This document shows positions 26,266 to 35,464 of a stretch of 64,000 nt of DNA, piece by piece. The notes beneath the pieces were generated by a model. The model worked only from the letters and a program-made list of their open reading frames with translations. It made no database searches and was not told where the DNA came from. Made by a program: the position numbers and the translations under genes. Origin of the DNA: Methylotenera versatilis 7 (GTDB lineage Bacteria > Pseudomonadota > Gammaproteobacteria > Burkholderiales > Methylophilaceae); the NCBI RefSeq assembly GCF_000799165.1, contig NZ_JUGF01000001.1:496001-560000 (forward strand), read 5' to 3'. The number at the start of each line of letters is the position of its first letter. Position 1 is the first letter of the stretch.

Positions 26266-26299
26266 CGGAAGAGGTGAGATTCGAACTCACGGTGGGCTC
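26266..26299 (-). repeat. Exact inverted copy of the tRNA-Ser 3' end (34 bp)
   Basis: The minus strand here is identical over 34 bases to tRNA-Ser positions 26155-26188 (variable arm end, T arm, acceptor and discriminator, without CCA). Copies of tRNA 3' ends are typical attachment-site scars of integrative elements, though these are usually in direct orientation. As RNA the two would form a 34-bp stem across the terminator. Confidence 0.9.
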
Positions 26300-26534
26300 A
26301 CCTCGTGTATGCTATTGCGCACCGTGCTGATAGTTTGCGCTTTATATATCTAGTGTGTACGTTAGCAGGGCGTACCCGTTTACGGTACGCCGTATATTGC
26401 GTATATCATTCGGCGGACTGCTTTGCGAGCTCACCCTACACGGGCTGACAAGGTGGCGATAGAAAATCAGATGCATTTAAATAAAACAAGGAAATGAATC
26501 AAGTCTGATCCTATTGATTTGCTAGAAAACCTAT
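26300..26534. other. Intergenic stretch with palindromic repeat-like sequence
   Basis: No gene found. Contains a dyad GGCGTACC, 7 bp, GGTACGCC (26369-26391), and GC-rich segments (GCGCACCGTGC, CGGCGGACTGC, GAGCTCACCCTACAC) unlike the surrounding AT-rich DNA. These resemble dispersed REP-like intergenic repeats of proteobacteria. Genome-wide copy number cannot be judged from one window. Confidence 0.5.
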
Positions 26535-27539
26535 ATGTTAAAGGCCATAAAAATACTATTAATTAGTGCCACCATCGTAGTAGTTTCCAGTTGGGGTGTT
26601 ATTGCGCTTTATTATGGTGACTCCCATACATCTAAGATACAAAACGTATTGGCAATCGGGTTTGGCTTGAGTGGAATATTGACTATCGCGACACTAGGCA
26701 TGCCACGCTTGCACTGGCGTATGTTAGTGTTTTTTAGCATTTTGTTTGCCGGTATTGTTTTATGGTGGCTGCAAATTCAACCTGCAAATGATCGCCAGTG
26801 GCAGCAGGATGTTGAGAGACTGGCCTATGCGACTATCGAAGGTGATTTGGTGACAGTGCGTAATGTCCGTAACTTTGATTATAAAAGTGAATTTAACTAT
26901 CTGCCTGCGTATTACACGAAGACTTATGACCTGAGTAAGCTTGAGGGTGTGGACCTTTTTTCTACCTATTGGATGGGGCCAGCTATAGCCCATACGATGC
27001 TAAGTTTTAATTTCGGTGAAGGCGGCCACCTTGCCATTTCAATTGAAGCGCGCAAAGAGAAGGGGGAAAGTTATTCGTCTACCAAAGGTTTTTTTCGACA
27101 GTATGAATTAATCTACATTGTCGCTGATGAGCGTGATCTTGTTCGCTTGCGTACTAATTATCGTAAAAATCCAATAGAAGATGTTTATCTTTACCGCATT
27201 AATTGGTCGAAGGAAGATGTGAAGCAAGTTTTCTTGCAATACATTCATGAAATGAATAGGTTGAATGAAAAACCGGCTTTTTATAATACCTTGCTGGAGA
27301 ATTGTACGACTATGATATGGATGCATACTTTAGCTAATCAGGATCACCTTAAATTTTCATGGAAAATTCTAGCAAGCGGTTATTTTCCTGAGTATCTTTA
27401 TGAGAGTGGCCGACTAGATCAACATTTGCCTTTTGAACAACTTCAACAGCGCGCGCGCATTAACATCTTGGCTAACGAAGCGGATCAAGCATCTGATTTT
27501 TCGCAGCAGATCCGGAAGACAAGCCTTAGTGTGAAATGA
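26535..27539 (+). CDS. DUF4105 (Lnb N-terminal periplasmic) membrane protein
   Basis: 334 residues, ATG start. Three membrane helices at the N-terminus (about 7-27, 36-56, 63-80), then a roughly 250-residue periplasmic domain. The domain core with YWMGPAIAHTMLSF, RQYELIYIVADERD and LLENCTTMIW (a conserved NCT/H-like cysteine-protease-type patch) matches DUF4105. Function unknown; the patch resembles a papain-like site but I have not verified the catalytic His. Stands alone downstream of the tRNA-Ser scar, consistent with cargo or old insertion. Confidence 0.8.
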   Translation: MLKAIKILLISATIVVVSSWGVIALYYGDSHTSKIQNVLAIGFGLSGILTIATLGMPRLHWRMLVFFSILFAGIVLWWLQIQPANDRQWQQDVERLAYATIEGDLVTVRNVRNFDYKSEFNYLPAYYTKTYDLSKLEGVDLFSTYWMGPAIAHTMLSFNFGEGGHLAISIEARKEKGESYSSTKGFFRQYELIYIVADERDLVRLRTNYRKNPIEDVYLYRINWSKEDVKQVFLQYIHEMNRLNEKPAFYNTLLENCTTMIWMHTLANQDHLKFSWKILASGYFPEYLYESGRLDQHLPFEQLQQRARINILANEADQASDFSQQIRKTSLSVK

Positions 27540-27701
27540 TTACCTGTTCTTCATTTTTATATCAGATGTTGAATGCAGATAAAAGTCTTTGTATATTTAT
27601 ATGTCTAATGATTTTGCAGCTTATGTACGCTAACGCACTGAAGCAAAACAAATAATTTGTTAAATTCAGTTCAGTTTACAACCATTACATTGGGGTAGAT
27701 T

Positions 27702-28022
27702 ATGAATCGATTAATAGTAACTTCTGCGGTAACTGCGCTGTTAAGTCTTACTTTATTGAACCTAAGCTCATGTAATAAACCAGCGCCAGCCAATTTACCA
27801 GATGAGCCTACTGTGCCCATGCCAAAATCTTCAGGTGGAACAGGCGCTACAGGACGTTCTGGTGATGAAGGTATTCAACTTCAACCTAAAGAAACCGGTG
27901 ATCAAGATATACAGAGTGATCCTGGTAAACCTGAAGGTGACGGTAGCATTGTTATCCCGCCGCCAATTGTTGATATGCCACCTGAAGTTGTACCAGATAA
28001 GCGTGTGCTAGATACACATTAA
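27702..28022 (+). CDS. Small predicted lipoprotein, hypothetical
   Basis: 106 residues. Signal peptide with lipobox LNLSSC giving an acylated Cys at residue 24. The mature part is low-complexity: proline- and glycine-rich (GGTGATGRSGDEG; then PPIVDMPPEVV), with no recognisable domain. ATG preceded by TTGGGGTAG, a weak ribosome site. Outer-membrane retention is not certain. No known family. Confidence 0.65.
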   Translation: MNRLIVTSAVTALLSLTLLNLSSCNKPAPANLPDEPTVPMPKSSGGTGATGRSGDEGIQLQPKETGDQDIQSDPGKPEGDGSIVIPPPIVDMPPEVVPDKRVLDTH

Positions 28023-28071
28023 GTTAACCGTATAGCATTATTTGAGTGAGTGTCTTTGGTAGCCACTTGCC

Positions 28072-29007
28072 TTAATCATGGCGATCTGTAGCCTTCGGCG
28101 CGTTATGCGGTAATGTATTCAACTGGTTAAGTTGATTGCGCGCTTCATGCGTAACTTCTGATGCGGTTAAACCGACAGGACCAATGCCGCTCGCAACAAG
28201 CGTATCTGCCGCTGCACCGTGTACGTAAACACCTAATTTTGCGGCATCTAGCATATTTAAACCTTGAGCAACCAAGCTGCCAATAATGCCACTGAGCACA
28301 TCGCCTGTACCGCCACTTGCTAAACCTGGGTTGCCAGTCGTATTAATAAACCAGTTGCCGTCTGCGTCCGCACAAATACTCCCTGCACCTTTTAATACGC
28401 ATACTGCTTTAAATTGGTAAGCTAAATTTTTAGCACTTTGTATACGATTGCTTTGAATATCTTGCGCTGTCGTTTTGAGCAATCTAGCTGCTTCAGCGGG
28501 GTGAGGTGTGATAACCGTTTGTGTTTGTCGTTGCTGCAATATCGCCACTAAATGTGGGTTTTCGCTTAGTAAATTAAGTGCATCCGCATCCATTAGTAAA
28601 GGTATATGTTGCGTCATACAAAATTCTAATAGCGCTATTGCTGCTTTCGATTGGCCTAAACCAGGGCCGATAACCAGACAACTCAATTGCCTCAAATTGG
28701 GGAGTGTCGCCGCTGAATGCAGCATAATTTCCGGGTGGCATACATCCACACTAGGCGCATCAGTCCCTAAAAATGCGGCATATACGCGCCCTGCGCCGCA
28801 AAGCAAAGCGGCTCGTGATGCTAATAAAACCGCACCTACCATGCCCGTATCGCCACCTACAATCACCACGCTGCCAAAAGTGCCTTTGTGTGCGTCCATA
28901 CTGCGCAACGGTAACGTTGATAAAAACATGCTGCGGGTTAATGCATATTTTTCTGTTATATCTGGCTCTGAATTGAAGGTGGAAATAATGAATCCTTTTT
29001 TATTCAC
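28072..29007 (-). CDS. nnrD: ADP-dependent NAD(P)H-hydrate dehydratase
   Basis: 311 residues, apparent GTG start with no clear ribosome site. Repairs hydrated NAD(P)H by ADP/ATP-dependent dehydration. Ribokinase-like fold: GSVVIVGGDTGMVGAVLLASRAAL (as VIVGGDTGMVGAV, LLASRAALLCGAGRVY), CLVIGPGLGQS, MDADALNLL, VITPHPAEAARLL, and TTGNPGLASGGTGDVLSGIIG near the C-terminus with the catalytic Asp. The NnrE epimerase half is absent, so this is the stand-alone form. Start could be downstream of the first GTG by a few codons. Confidence 0.9.
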   Translation of the reverse strand: MNKKGFIISTFNSEPDITEKYALTRSMFLSTLPLRSMDAHKGTFGSVVIVGGDTGMVGAVLLASRAALLCGAGRVYAAFLGTDAPSVDVCHPEIMLHSAATLPNLRQLSCLVIGPGLGQSKAAIALLEFCMTQHIPLLMDADALNLLSENPHLVAILQQRQTQTVITPHPAEAARLLKTTAQDIQSNRIQSAKNLAYQFKAVCVLKGAGSICADADGNWFINTTGNPGLASGGTGDVLSGIIGSLVAQGLNMLDAAKLGVYVHGAAADTLVASGIGPVGLTASEVTHEARNQLNQLNTLPHNAPKATDRHD

Positions 29008-29395
29008 AAATGGGTTTAATTAAGCGCTTTGTGTGACATACTAAATTTTTGGTATGAGTTCGATCAAAAATATTTGATAAAATTATTCTATCCCAATACC
29101 AGAAACTTTAAACATGTGTTGGCGCACTAATGGGTTAAATCAACGAAATTGTGCTTGTATCATATGTTTTTTCAACGAGCGCAATTAGTCCATTTTACTT
29201 GGTTGTTGGGTGTCGTGTAGGCAATAGGGTGTATCAATAAAGTCGTTTATCCGTTAAAATTATGCACTTTCGTATTGCTTATCTTGCTTCAATATTTCAT
29301 CTGTCGCCGAATATTTCGAGCGACTGGTTTAAGCAGAATTTGTTTTTAATAACCCATTTCTATTATTTATTCACAATTTATTTTAAGGATTAAAC
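29008..29395. other. Intergenic region between nnrD and cupin gene
   Basis: 388 bp divergent region, AT-rich, no coding frame. It contains a compound hairpin GTCGC-CGAA-TAT-TTCG-A-GCGAC (29303-29324) 70-90 bp before the cupin ATG; in an RNA leader this could be a regulatory or stabilising stem. No clear -10/-35 pair stood out. Confidence 0.5.
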
Positions 29396-29671
29396 ATGAG
29401 CCAAATCATTATTGACCACAACCCATCAGAAGAGAAATTGAAAGAACTAGGCGTAGCTAGCTGGTCTATCTGGGAGAAAGAAGTTTCTAAATTCCCATTA
29501 GATTTCGGTATGACAGAAAGTGCTTATCTGCTAGAAGGCGAAATCCATGTAACACCACAAGGCGGCGAAAAAGTGGTAATTAAAGCAGGTGATTTTGTTG
29601 TTTTCCCAAAAGGCATGAAATCACAATGGGAAGTTGTTAAACAATTGAAAAAACATTACAAACATTCATAA
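29396..29671 (+). CDS. Small cupin-domain protein (cupin_3, DUF861-like)
   Basis: 91 residues, AAGGAT precedes the ATG. Single beta-barrel cupin: VASWSIWEKEVSKFPLDF, AYLLEGEIHVTPQGGE (first cupin motif, here with E but few His), VIKAGDFVVFPKGMKSQWEV (second motif). Only the reduced metal-ligand set of this subfamily is seen. Function unknown; relatives include ureidoglycolate-type proteins. A terminator follows. Confidence 0.85.
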   Translation: MSQIIIDHNPSEEKLKELGVASWSIWEKEVSKFPLDFGMTESAYLLEGEIHVTPQGGEKVVIKAGDFVVFPKGMKSQWEVVKQLKKHYKHS

Positions 29672-29724
29672 TTTAAATGAATTTTGTGATCTAACTACTT
29701 GATTTTAAGTTTGTTAGGTTAAAT

Positions 29725-29769
29725 TAAAAGCCGATATCTAATTAAAAAAGAGCTCGGCTTTTTTGTTTT
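29725..29769 (+). terminator. Terminator after cupin gene
   Basis: AAAAGCCGA / TCGGCTTTT stem with an A/T-rich loop of about 19 nt and a following T tract; the glnD gene converges from the other side. Confidence 0.75.
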
Positions 29770-29823
29770 TTGAGTGCATTCTTTCAATATTCAGCACTTA
29801 TCATCAATGTGATTTGTTTTAAG

Positions 29824-32397
29824 CTATAACTTGCTTAAGTTTTGTGTGAGCTGCTCAATTTGAATCGGATTCAGCGGTTGGTTGTGTTTGGCGGAAATCA
29901 AAAAGCTATCTTCTGCACGGTTTCCCAAAGTATTAATTTTTGCGTTATGCAAATCGACCGCTTGCTGCAAAAATATATTGGCTATTTTTGCCAATAAACC
30001 AGGCCTGTCACCAGCAACAATTTCCAAAGTATGGTTAATGCCTTGCGTTTCAGCTGTTAATTTAATCTGTGGTTGAATCGACATGTATTTTACTTGACGG
30101 CTTATTCGGCCTTGTAGTGGCGATTCCAATGGACCAGAGCTACTGATTTTTATTGTGAGTTGAGTTTCTATAAATTTTAATAATCCACTATAACTAACCG
30201 ACTTATATGATTGATCTAAAATAATAAAGTTATTTAGCGCATAGCCATGATTGGTTGTATAAATCTTGGCTTGCACGATGTTATAAGCCATGCGATCAAA
30301 AAAGTTACAGATGCGCGCAAATAAGTCATCTTGATTGCGTGTGTAGATCATCACCTGTATTCCGTCGCCATTTGGGCCTAAACGGGCGCGAACAATGGGC
30401 TTTTCGGCAAATACGTGCGGTGTTAACAATCGACTTTGCCAAGCAATTTCATCGGATTCAAAACGCACAAAATAATCTACGCCTGTGTTTTCCCACAATT
30501 TCAGATAAGACTCTGGTTTAAGTCCATATTGCGTCAGCTTTTCTGCTGCTTCTTGCTGGCGCGATTCAACTATTTTTTGTTTGCTGAAATCGACGTTTTT
30601 TAATACGCTGCGAGTGGCATAAAACAAGCTCTCTAATAATCTGGCTTTCCAAGCATTCCATACCACTGGGCTGGTGCCGCGAATATCTGCGACTGTTAAC
30701 AAATATAAGGCAATCAAGCGTTTTTCTGTCTTCACTAGATTTGCAAACTGTTGAATCACTTCAGGGTCGGATAGGTCCGATTTTTGTGCTGTGCTGGACA
30801 TTTTAAGGTGCGCGTCAACCAGCCAGGCAACCAGGTCAACTTCCTCTTTTGCTAAGCCATGTAACTTACAAAAACGTCTGGCATCGATTGTGCCTAAACT
30901 GGAATGATCGCCATTACGACCTTTTGCGATGTCATGAAATAGTGCTGCAAGATAGAGTAGATAAGGTTTTTCGAAATTTGAGAACAACTCGCTACATAGC
31001 GGGAACTCATGCTTGAGATCATGTTTTGCATAGCGCCGCAAATTGGCTAATACATTTAGAATGTGCTCATCCACGGTGTATACATGGAACAAATCATGCT
31101 GCATTTGACCAACAATTTTGCCGAAGGCGGGAATGTATTGACCTAGAATGCCATAGCGATTCATGCGCCGTAAGCTATGATTAACGCCATCTGCCTGCGA
31201 TAAAATAGCTAAAAATGTGTTTTTATTTTCTTTAGATTGGCGAAAGTCGTGGTTGACTATTTTTTTAACCCGCTGCAATTCGCGAATTAAATTCGCGCTC
31301 ATGCCGGTGAGTTGCGGGTGCTTCTGTAAGAGTAAAAAGCCCTCTAGAATGGCGTTTGGCTGCTGTTGCAACACATTTGCGGTTTTAATTTCCAGCAAAT
31401 CATCGTGTGCTTCAAACCGTGCATTAATCGGCATGATCTTAGGTTTGGTCTGATTTAAGCTTAATCGAAACGTTTTAAGCAGTATCTCATTGATTAAGTT
31501 GATGAATTTTGCACTGGTGTAATAGCTTTGCATCAACTGTTCGCTAGCACGTTTGCGTAGTGTATTCACATAGCCCAAATCGCTCGCCAACGTATTTTGA
31601 AAATCAAACAATAATCTATCTTCACGTCGTTTGGCTAGGTAGTGCAAGCGAATGCGCAGGTTTTGTAAATTGCGTTCATGGCGCTTAATTTGGCGCACTT
31701 CTGGCATGGAAATGATATTGTTTCTGGCTAAGCTAGCCCAGTTTTTACCGAGATTCTGGCTTTGTGCCAGCCATAAAATCATATGCAAATCGCGCAAGCC
31801 ACCAGGGCTTTCTTTGATATTAGGTTCCAGGTTGTAAGTGGTATCGTTGAATTTGGCATGACGATTATCTTGCTCTTTAAACTTTGCCGCAAAATAACTT
31901 GCTGGATGCATGGTGTTATCAAGAGCTTTCAAAAATACTTGATAATCCCTTTTTTTACCACACAGTAAGCGCGCTTCAGATAGGTTAGTTTGCACCGTCA
32001 CATCATTTGCCGCTTCATCTACACATTCTTGCAATGTGCGCACGCTGTGACCTACATTTAAACCGATATCCCATAATAAGCCAATTAATGATTCAACTTC
32101 TTGGCTAAGTGCTTGCGGGGCGGCATCAGGCAATAAGATCAGCAAATCAATGTCGGAATATGGAAATAGTAGTTGGCGGCCGTAACCGCCAACCGCAATT
32201 AAACAGGTATCAGCATTAATATTGGTTTCGAGCCATATTTTTTTTAACAGCTGATCGATTAACAACGATTGTTGTTTTAGTAGTAATGCGGTATTTTTAT
32301 GCTGATAAAATGCAGTTTCCAATGCATTTTGCTGCACTTTTAAAGCATCGCGCCATGTTTGAATGGTTTTTTTTGATTGATTTTTTTGAGGCGCCAT
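29824..32397 (-). CDS. glnD: [Protein-PII] uridylyltransferase/uridylyl-removing enzyme
   Basis: 857 residues. Nitrogen sensor that adds or removes UMP from PII. N-terminal nucleotidyltransferase with VGGYGRQLLFPYSDIDLLIL (GG-Y-G-R then DxD), HD-type hydrolase domain with LFHDIAKGRNGDHSSLGT, and two C-terminal ACT domains (about 690-750 and 795-857) that bind glutamine. Full length. Begins 6 bp after the map stop, in the same minus-strand unit, as in many proteobacteria. Confidence 0.96.
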   Translation of the reverse strand: MAPQKNQSKKTIQTWRDALKVQQNALETAFYQHKNTALLLKQQSLLIDQLLKKIWLETNINADTCLIAVGGYGRQLLFPYSDIDLLILLPDAAPQALSQEVESLIGLLWDIGLNVGHSVRTLQECVDEAANDVTVQTNLSEARLLCGKKRDYQVFLKALDNTMHPASYFAAKFKEQDNRHAKFNDTTYNLEPNIKESPGGLRDLHMILWLAQSQNLGKNWASLARNNIISMPEVRQIKRHERNLQNLRIRLHYLAKRREDRLLFDFQNTLASDLGYVNTLRKRASEQLMQSYYTSAKFINLINEILLKTFRLSLNQTKPKIMPINARFEAHDDLLEIKTANVLQQQPNAILEGFLLLQKHPQLTGMSANLIRELQRVKKIVNHDFRQSKENKNTFLAILSQADGVNHSLRRMNRYGILGQYIPAFGKIVGQMQHDLFHVYTVDEHILNVLANLRRYAKHDLKHEFPLCSELFSNFEKPYLLYLAALFHDIAKGRNGDHSSLGTIDARRFCKLHGLAKEEVDLVAWLVDAHLKMSSTAQKSDLSDPEVIQQFANLVKTEKRLIALYLLTVADIRGTSPVVWNAWKARLLESLFYATRSVLKNVDFSKQKIVESRQQEAAEKLTQYGLKPESYLKLWENTGVDYFVRFESDEIAWQSRLLTPHVFAEKPIVRARLGPNGDGIQVMIYTRNQDDLFARICNFFDRMAYNIVQAKIYTTNHGYALNNFIILDQSYKSVSYSGLLKFIETQLTIKISSSGPLESPLQGRISRQVKYMSIQPQIKLTAETQGINHTLEIVAGDRPGLLAKIANIFLQQAVDLHNAKINTLGNRAEDSFLISAKHNQPLNPIQIEQLTQNLSKL

Positions 32398-32403
32398 TAG
32401 CTA

Positions 32404-33201
32404 TTAAGCAAAAACAGGTGTAGCAGGTGTGCCAGCTGACAATGTCAACACTTCAAAACCCGTTTCAGTTACCAGTACGGTATGTTCCCACTGCGCCGAC
32501 AAACTGCGGTCTTTAGTCACAATTGTCCAGCCGTCCGGCATTTGTTTAATATCGCGCTTGCCTGCATTAATCATGGGTTCTATGGTGAAAATCATGCCGG
32601 CTCGCAATTTTAAACCGGCGCCTGGTTTGCCGTAATGCAAAATTTGGGGGTCCTCATGAAATTTTTTGCCAATGCCGTGACCACAAAACTCACGTACTAC
32701 GCTAAAGCCATTTTTTTCTGCAAAGCTTTGAATGGCATATCCAATATCGCCCAAAGTCGCATCCGGTTTTACCTTATTAATACCCAGCCACATGGCTTGA
32801 TAAGTCAGATCAGATAAACGCTTGGCTTGAATGGAGACTTCGCCAACATGAAACATGCGCGAAGTGTCGCCGTGGTAACCATCTTTAATCACGGTGATGT
32901 CGATATTCACGGTGTCGCCATTTTTAAGCACTTTTTCGCCTGGCACGCCATGACAAATCACATGATTCACCGATGTGCAAATCGATTTGGGGTAGGGCGT
33001 ATGACCATCTGGCGCATAATTAAGCGGTGCAGGGATGGCCTGTTGCACATTCACAATGTAATCATGGCAAAGCTGATCCAGCTTTTCAGTCGTTACGCCA
33101 TGCACTACAAAAGGCGTGATGTAATCCAGCACTTCAGATGCTAATTTACCTGCGATGCGCATTTTTGCGATATCGTCAGTATTATTAATGGTAATTGGCA
33201 T
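32404..33201 (-). CDS. map: Methionine aminopeptidase type I
   Basis: 265 residues from the ATG at 33201 (MPITINNTDD); a longer frame up to 33243 adds a spurious hydrophobic start. Metal ligands Asp/Asp/His/Glu/Glu lie in NIDITVIKDGYHGDTSRMF, EFCGHGIGKKFHEDPQILHYG and MIFTIEPMINAG, and QWEHTVLVTETG. Removes initiator Met after deformylation. Divergent from rpsB, the usual arrangement of map-rpsB. Confidence 0.96.
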   Translation of the reverse strand: MPITINNTDDIAKMRIAGKLASEVLDYITPFVVHGVTTEKLDQLCHDYIVNVQQAIPAPLNYAPDGHTPYPKSICTSVNHVICHGVPGEKVLKNGDTVNIDITVIKDGYHGDTSRMFHVGEVSIQAKRLSDLTYQAMWLGINKVKPDATLGDIGYAIQSFAEKNGFSVVREFCGHGIGKKFHEDPQILHYGKPGAGLKLRAGMIFTIEPMINAGKRDIKQMPDGWTIVTKDRSLSAQWEHTVLVTETGFEVLTLSAGTPATPVFA

Positions 33202-33381
33202 AATATTCAAAAGCAGTAGTAAATTAATTGCCCATTTTATCATAGCGGAGATGGTATGGATGCTATGGCGTAGCCTTGATAACTAAATTAAGATTTACGC
33301 TGTTTTTGTCGAAATTACCAAGTGTTCATGCACTAAAACTTGTCGGGAAGCCGATAAGCCCTTACAAACACTGAATTGCGA

Positions 33382-33410
33382 TTGAATTCAAATCAATTTT
33401 TAGCTATAAT
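33382..33410 (+). promoter_or_regulatory. Promoter of rpsB-tsf operon
   Basis: TTGAAT, 17-bp spacer, TATAAT. Predicted start near 33417 leaves a leader of about 125 nt. Confidence 0.8.
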
Positions 33411-33542
33411 GCACGCCACTTGATTAGCGATCTGGCTAACTCAAGTTAATTTAAATCAATGCATCGTCCCGTACAGGGTGTTTGAACAAGGTTCAAATAT
33501 TGTGGATGAATGTAATGTTAACCCTTTACATGGAGTAATAAA
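33411..33542 (+). promoter_or_regulatory. Leader of rpsB with hairpin, possible autoregulatory site
   Basis: The leader contains a TTTGAAC, AAG, GTTCAAA hairpin (33481-33497) and a small CCC/GGG stem (33468-33478). S2 represses rpsB-tsf in E. coli through the leader. I cannot match this leader to the described consensus, so the role is inference. Confidence 0.35.
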
Positions 33543-34283
33543 ATGTCAGTTACTATGCGTCAAATGCTTGAGGCCGGTGTTCACTTTGGCCACCAAACCC
33601 GTTATTGGAACCCGAAAATGGCAGAGTACATTTTTGGTGACCGCAACAAAATTCATATTGTTAACCTTGAAAAAACATTGCCGCTATTTGAAGAGGCGAT
33701 GAAATACACACGTACATTGGCGGCGAATAAAGGTCGTATCTTGTTTGTTGGTACAAAACGTCAAGCACGCGATATTGTTAAAGAAGAAGCAGCCCGCGCT
33801 GGTTGTGCTTATGTAAATCACCGTTGGTTAGGCGGCATGCTGACTAACTTTAAAACAGTTAAACAATCAATCAAACGTCTACACGACTTTGAAGCGATGT
33901 TGTTAGATGGCAGCTTAGATAAATTCGGCAAAAAAGAAGCGTTAGGTTACAAACGCGAAATTGAAAAATTACAACGCTCAATCGGTGGCATTAAAGATAT
34001 GGGTGGCTTGCCAGATGCGATTTTCATCATCGACGTTGGTCATGAAAGCGGTGCAATTACTGAAGCGGCTAAATTAGGCATCCCGGTAATTGGTGTTGTA
34101 GATACAAATAACTCACCAGATGGCGTAGCTTATGTGATTCCTGGTAATGATGACTCTAGCCGTGCAATCCGTTTGTATGCTCGTGGTATGGCAGATGCGG
34201 TTTTAGAAGGCCGTGAAAATGCGATTACTGAAATTGTAAAATCTGCACAGGAAGAAACAGCAGAAGTTGCTACTGCGGAATAA
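33543..34283 (+). CDS. rpsB: 30S ribosomal protein S2
   Basis: 246 residues; TGGAG before the [25 protein letters not shown] (here as [16 protein letters not shown] and KMAEYIFG), [26 protein letters not shown] and [25 protein letters not shown] are the S2 blocks. Assembles late on the small subunit with S1. First gene of rpsB-tsf-pyrH-frr. Confidence 0.98.
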   Translation: MSVTMRQMLEAGVHFGHQTRYWNPKMAEYIFGDRNKIHIVNLEKTLPLFEEAMKYTRTLAANKGRILFVGTKRQARDIVKEEAARAGCAYVNHRWLGGMLTNFKTVKQSIKRLHDFEAMLLDGSLDKFGKKEALGYKREIEKLQRSIGGIKDMGGLPDAIFIIDVGHESGAITEAAKLGIPVIGVVDTNNSPDGVAYVIPGNDDSSRAIRLYARGMADAVLEGRENAITEIVKSAQEETAEVATAE

Positions 34284-34294
34284 TGCATTGAAAT

Positions 34295-34319
34295 AAAAAG
34301 GGGCGAATAGCCCCTTTTT
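34295..34319 (+). terminator. Attenuating terminator between rpsB and tsf
   Basis: AAAAAGGGGC, GAATA, GCCCCTTTTT. Partial termination here would lower EF-Ts relative to S2. Confidence 0.8.
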
Positions 34320-34374
34320 CTATTTATAAAATATCAAAATACTTAATTAAAAATATTACGTTTAGGAGCTAAAA

Positions 34375-35250
34375 ATGGCTGAAATTACCGCAAGCATGGT
34401 AAAAGAATTACGTGAGCGCACAGATGCGCCAATGATGGACTGTAAAAAAGCACTAACTGAAGCTGAAGGCGATATGACACGTGCAGAAGAAATCTTGCGC
34501 GTACGTTTTGGTAACAAAGCTAGCAAAGCTGCTGGTCGCGTTGCTGCTGAAGGTACGGTGGGCGTTGCGATTTCTGCTGATGGTAAATCTGGCGCAATGG
34601 TTGAAGTTAACTCTGAAACTGACTTCTGTGCAAAAAATGAAGATTTTTTGAGCTTCGTAGGCGAGTTGGCGACGATTGTATCTAATAGCAATGCAACTGA
34701 CATTGATGCGGTTAGTGTACTTGCAATGCGCGGCGCAACAGTTGAAGAAACGCGTGCGCAATTGGTTGGTAAAATTGGCGAAAACATTACGCCACGTCGT
34801 TTTGTGCGCCCAACGGTTCAAGGTAAATTAGCTAGCTATATTCATGGCAGCAAAATTGGCGTGTTGGTGGATGTGGTTGGTGGTGATGACGAGTTAGCAA
34901 AAGACATCGCGATGCATATCGCTGCAGCTAAACCAAAATCATTAGATGCCTCTGGCATTGATGCCAGCTTGATTGAAGCTGAGCGTCGCGTCGCCATTGA
35001 AAAGGCTAAGGAAGCTGGTAAGCCTGAAGCAATGTTGGAAAAAATCGCTGATGGTACTGTGCAAAAATTCTTGAAAGAAGTAACTTTGTTAAATCAGGTT
35101 TTTGTTAAAGATGACAAGTTAACGATTGAACAACTATTAAAATCAAAAAATGCATCAGTAGCATCATTTACGATGTTTACCGTTGGTGAAGGCATTGAAA
35201 AAGTAGTGGTTGATTATGCTGCAGAAGTTGCCGCAGCCGCTAAAGTTTAA
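34375..35250 (+). CDS. tsf: Elongation factor Ts
   Basis: 291 residues, TAGGAGC before the ATG. Nucleotide exchange factor for EF-Tu. N-terminal UBA-like [20 protein letters not shown] with the core [16 protein letters not shown] and the C-terminal AEVAAAAKV end. Normal length. Terminator follows (35263-35303), so pyrH probably has its own promoter as well. Confidence 0.98.
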   Translation: MAEITASMVKELRERTDAPMMDCKKALTEAEGDMTRAEEILRVRFGNKASKAAGRVAAEGTVGVAISADGKSGAMVEVNSETDFCAKNEDFLSFVGELATIVSNSNATDIDAVSVLAMRGATVEETRAQLVGKIGENITPRRFVRPTVQGKLASYIHGSKIGVLVDVVGGDDELAKDIAMHIAAAKPKSLDASGIDASLIEAERRVAIEKAKEAGKPEAMLEKIADGTVQKFLKEVTLLNQVFVKDDKLTIEQLLKSKNASVASFTMFTVGEGIEKVVVDYAAEVAAAAKV

Positions 35251-35262
35251 AATAGTTTAAAG

Positions 35263-35303
35263 AAAAAAGTGGGCTTGGCTTGTCGCCGAGCTCACTTTTT
35301 TTT
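35263..35303 (+). terminator. Strong terminator after tsf
   Basis: AAAAAAGTGGGCTTGGC-like left arm pairs with GCCGAGCTCACTTTTTTTT; long stem and T8 tract. Confidence 0.85.
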
Positions 35304-35464
35304 CGCCAATTTTTCGGTGATATCGCCTTAAGTTGGCCTTAAGCGGCGCGAGTCTGCATAAAACTATGTTAAAGCTTATAAAAACTAAAGCAAAAATATC
35401 TGAAAGCTTAGTAAAATCATAGGGTTTGTGATTAAATAATCGAAATATTAAAACAGGGTAAACC

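Noticed and set aside
33478-33702. Plus-strand frame in the rpsB leader
   Set aside because: Overlaps the rpsB start out of frame; rpsB has the better ribosome site.
34362-34821. Minus-strand frames opposite tsf
   Set aside because: Shadows of tsf produced by its codon usage; composition is serine/asparagine-rich and unlike a protein.
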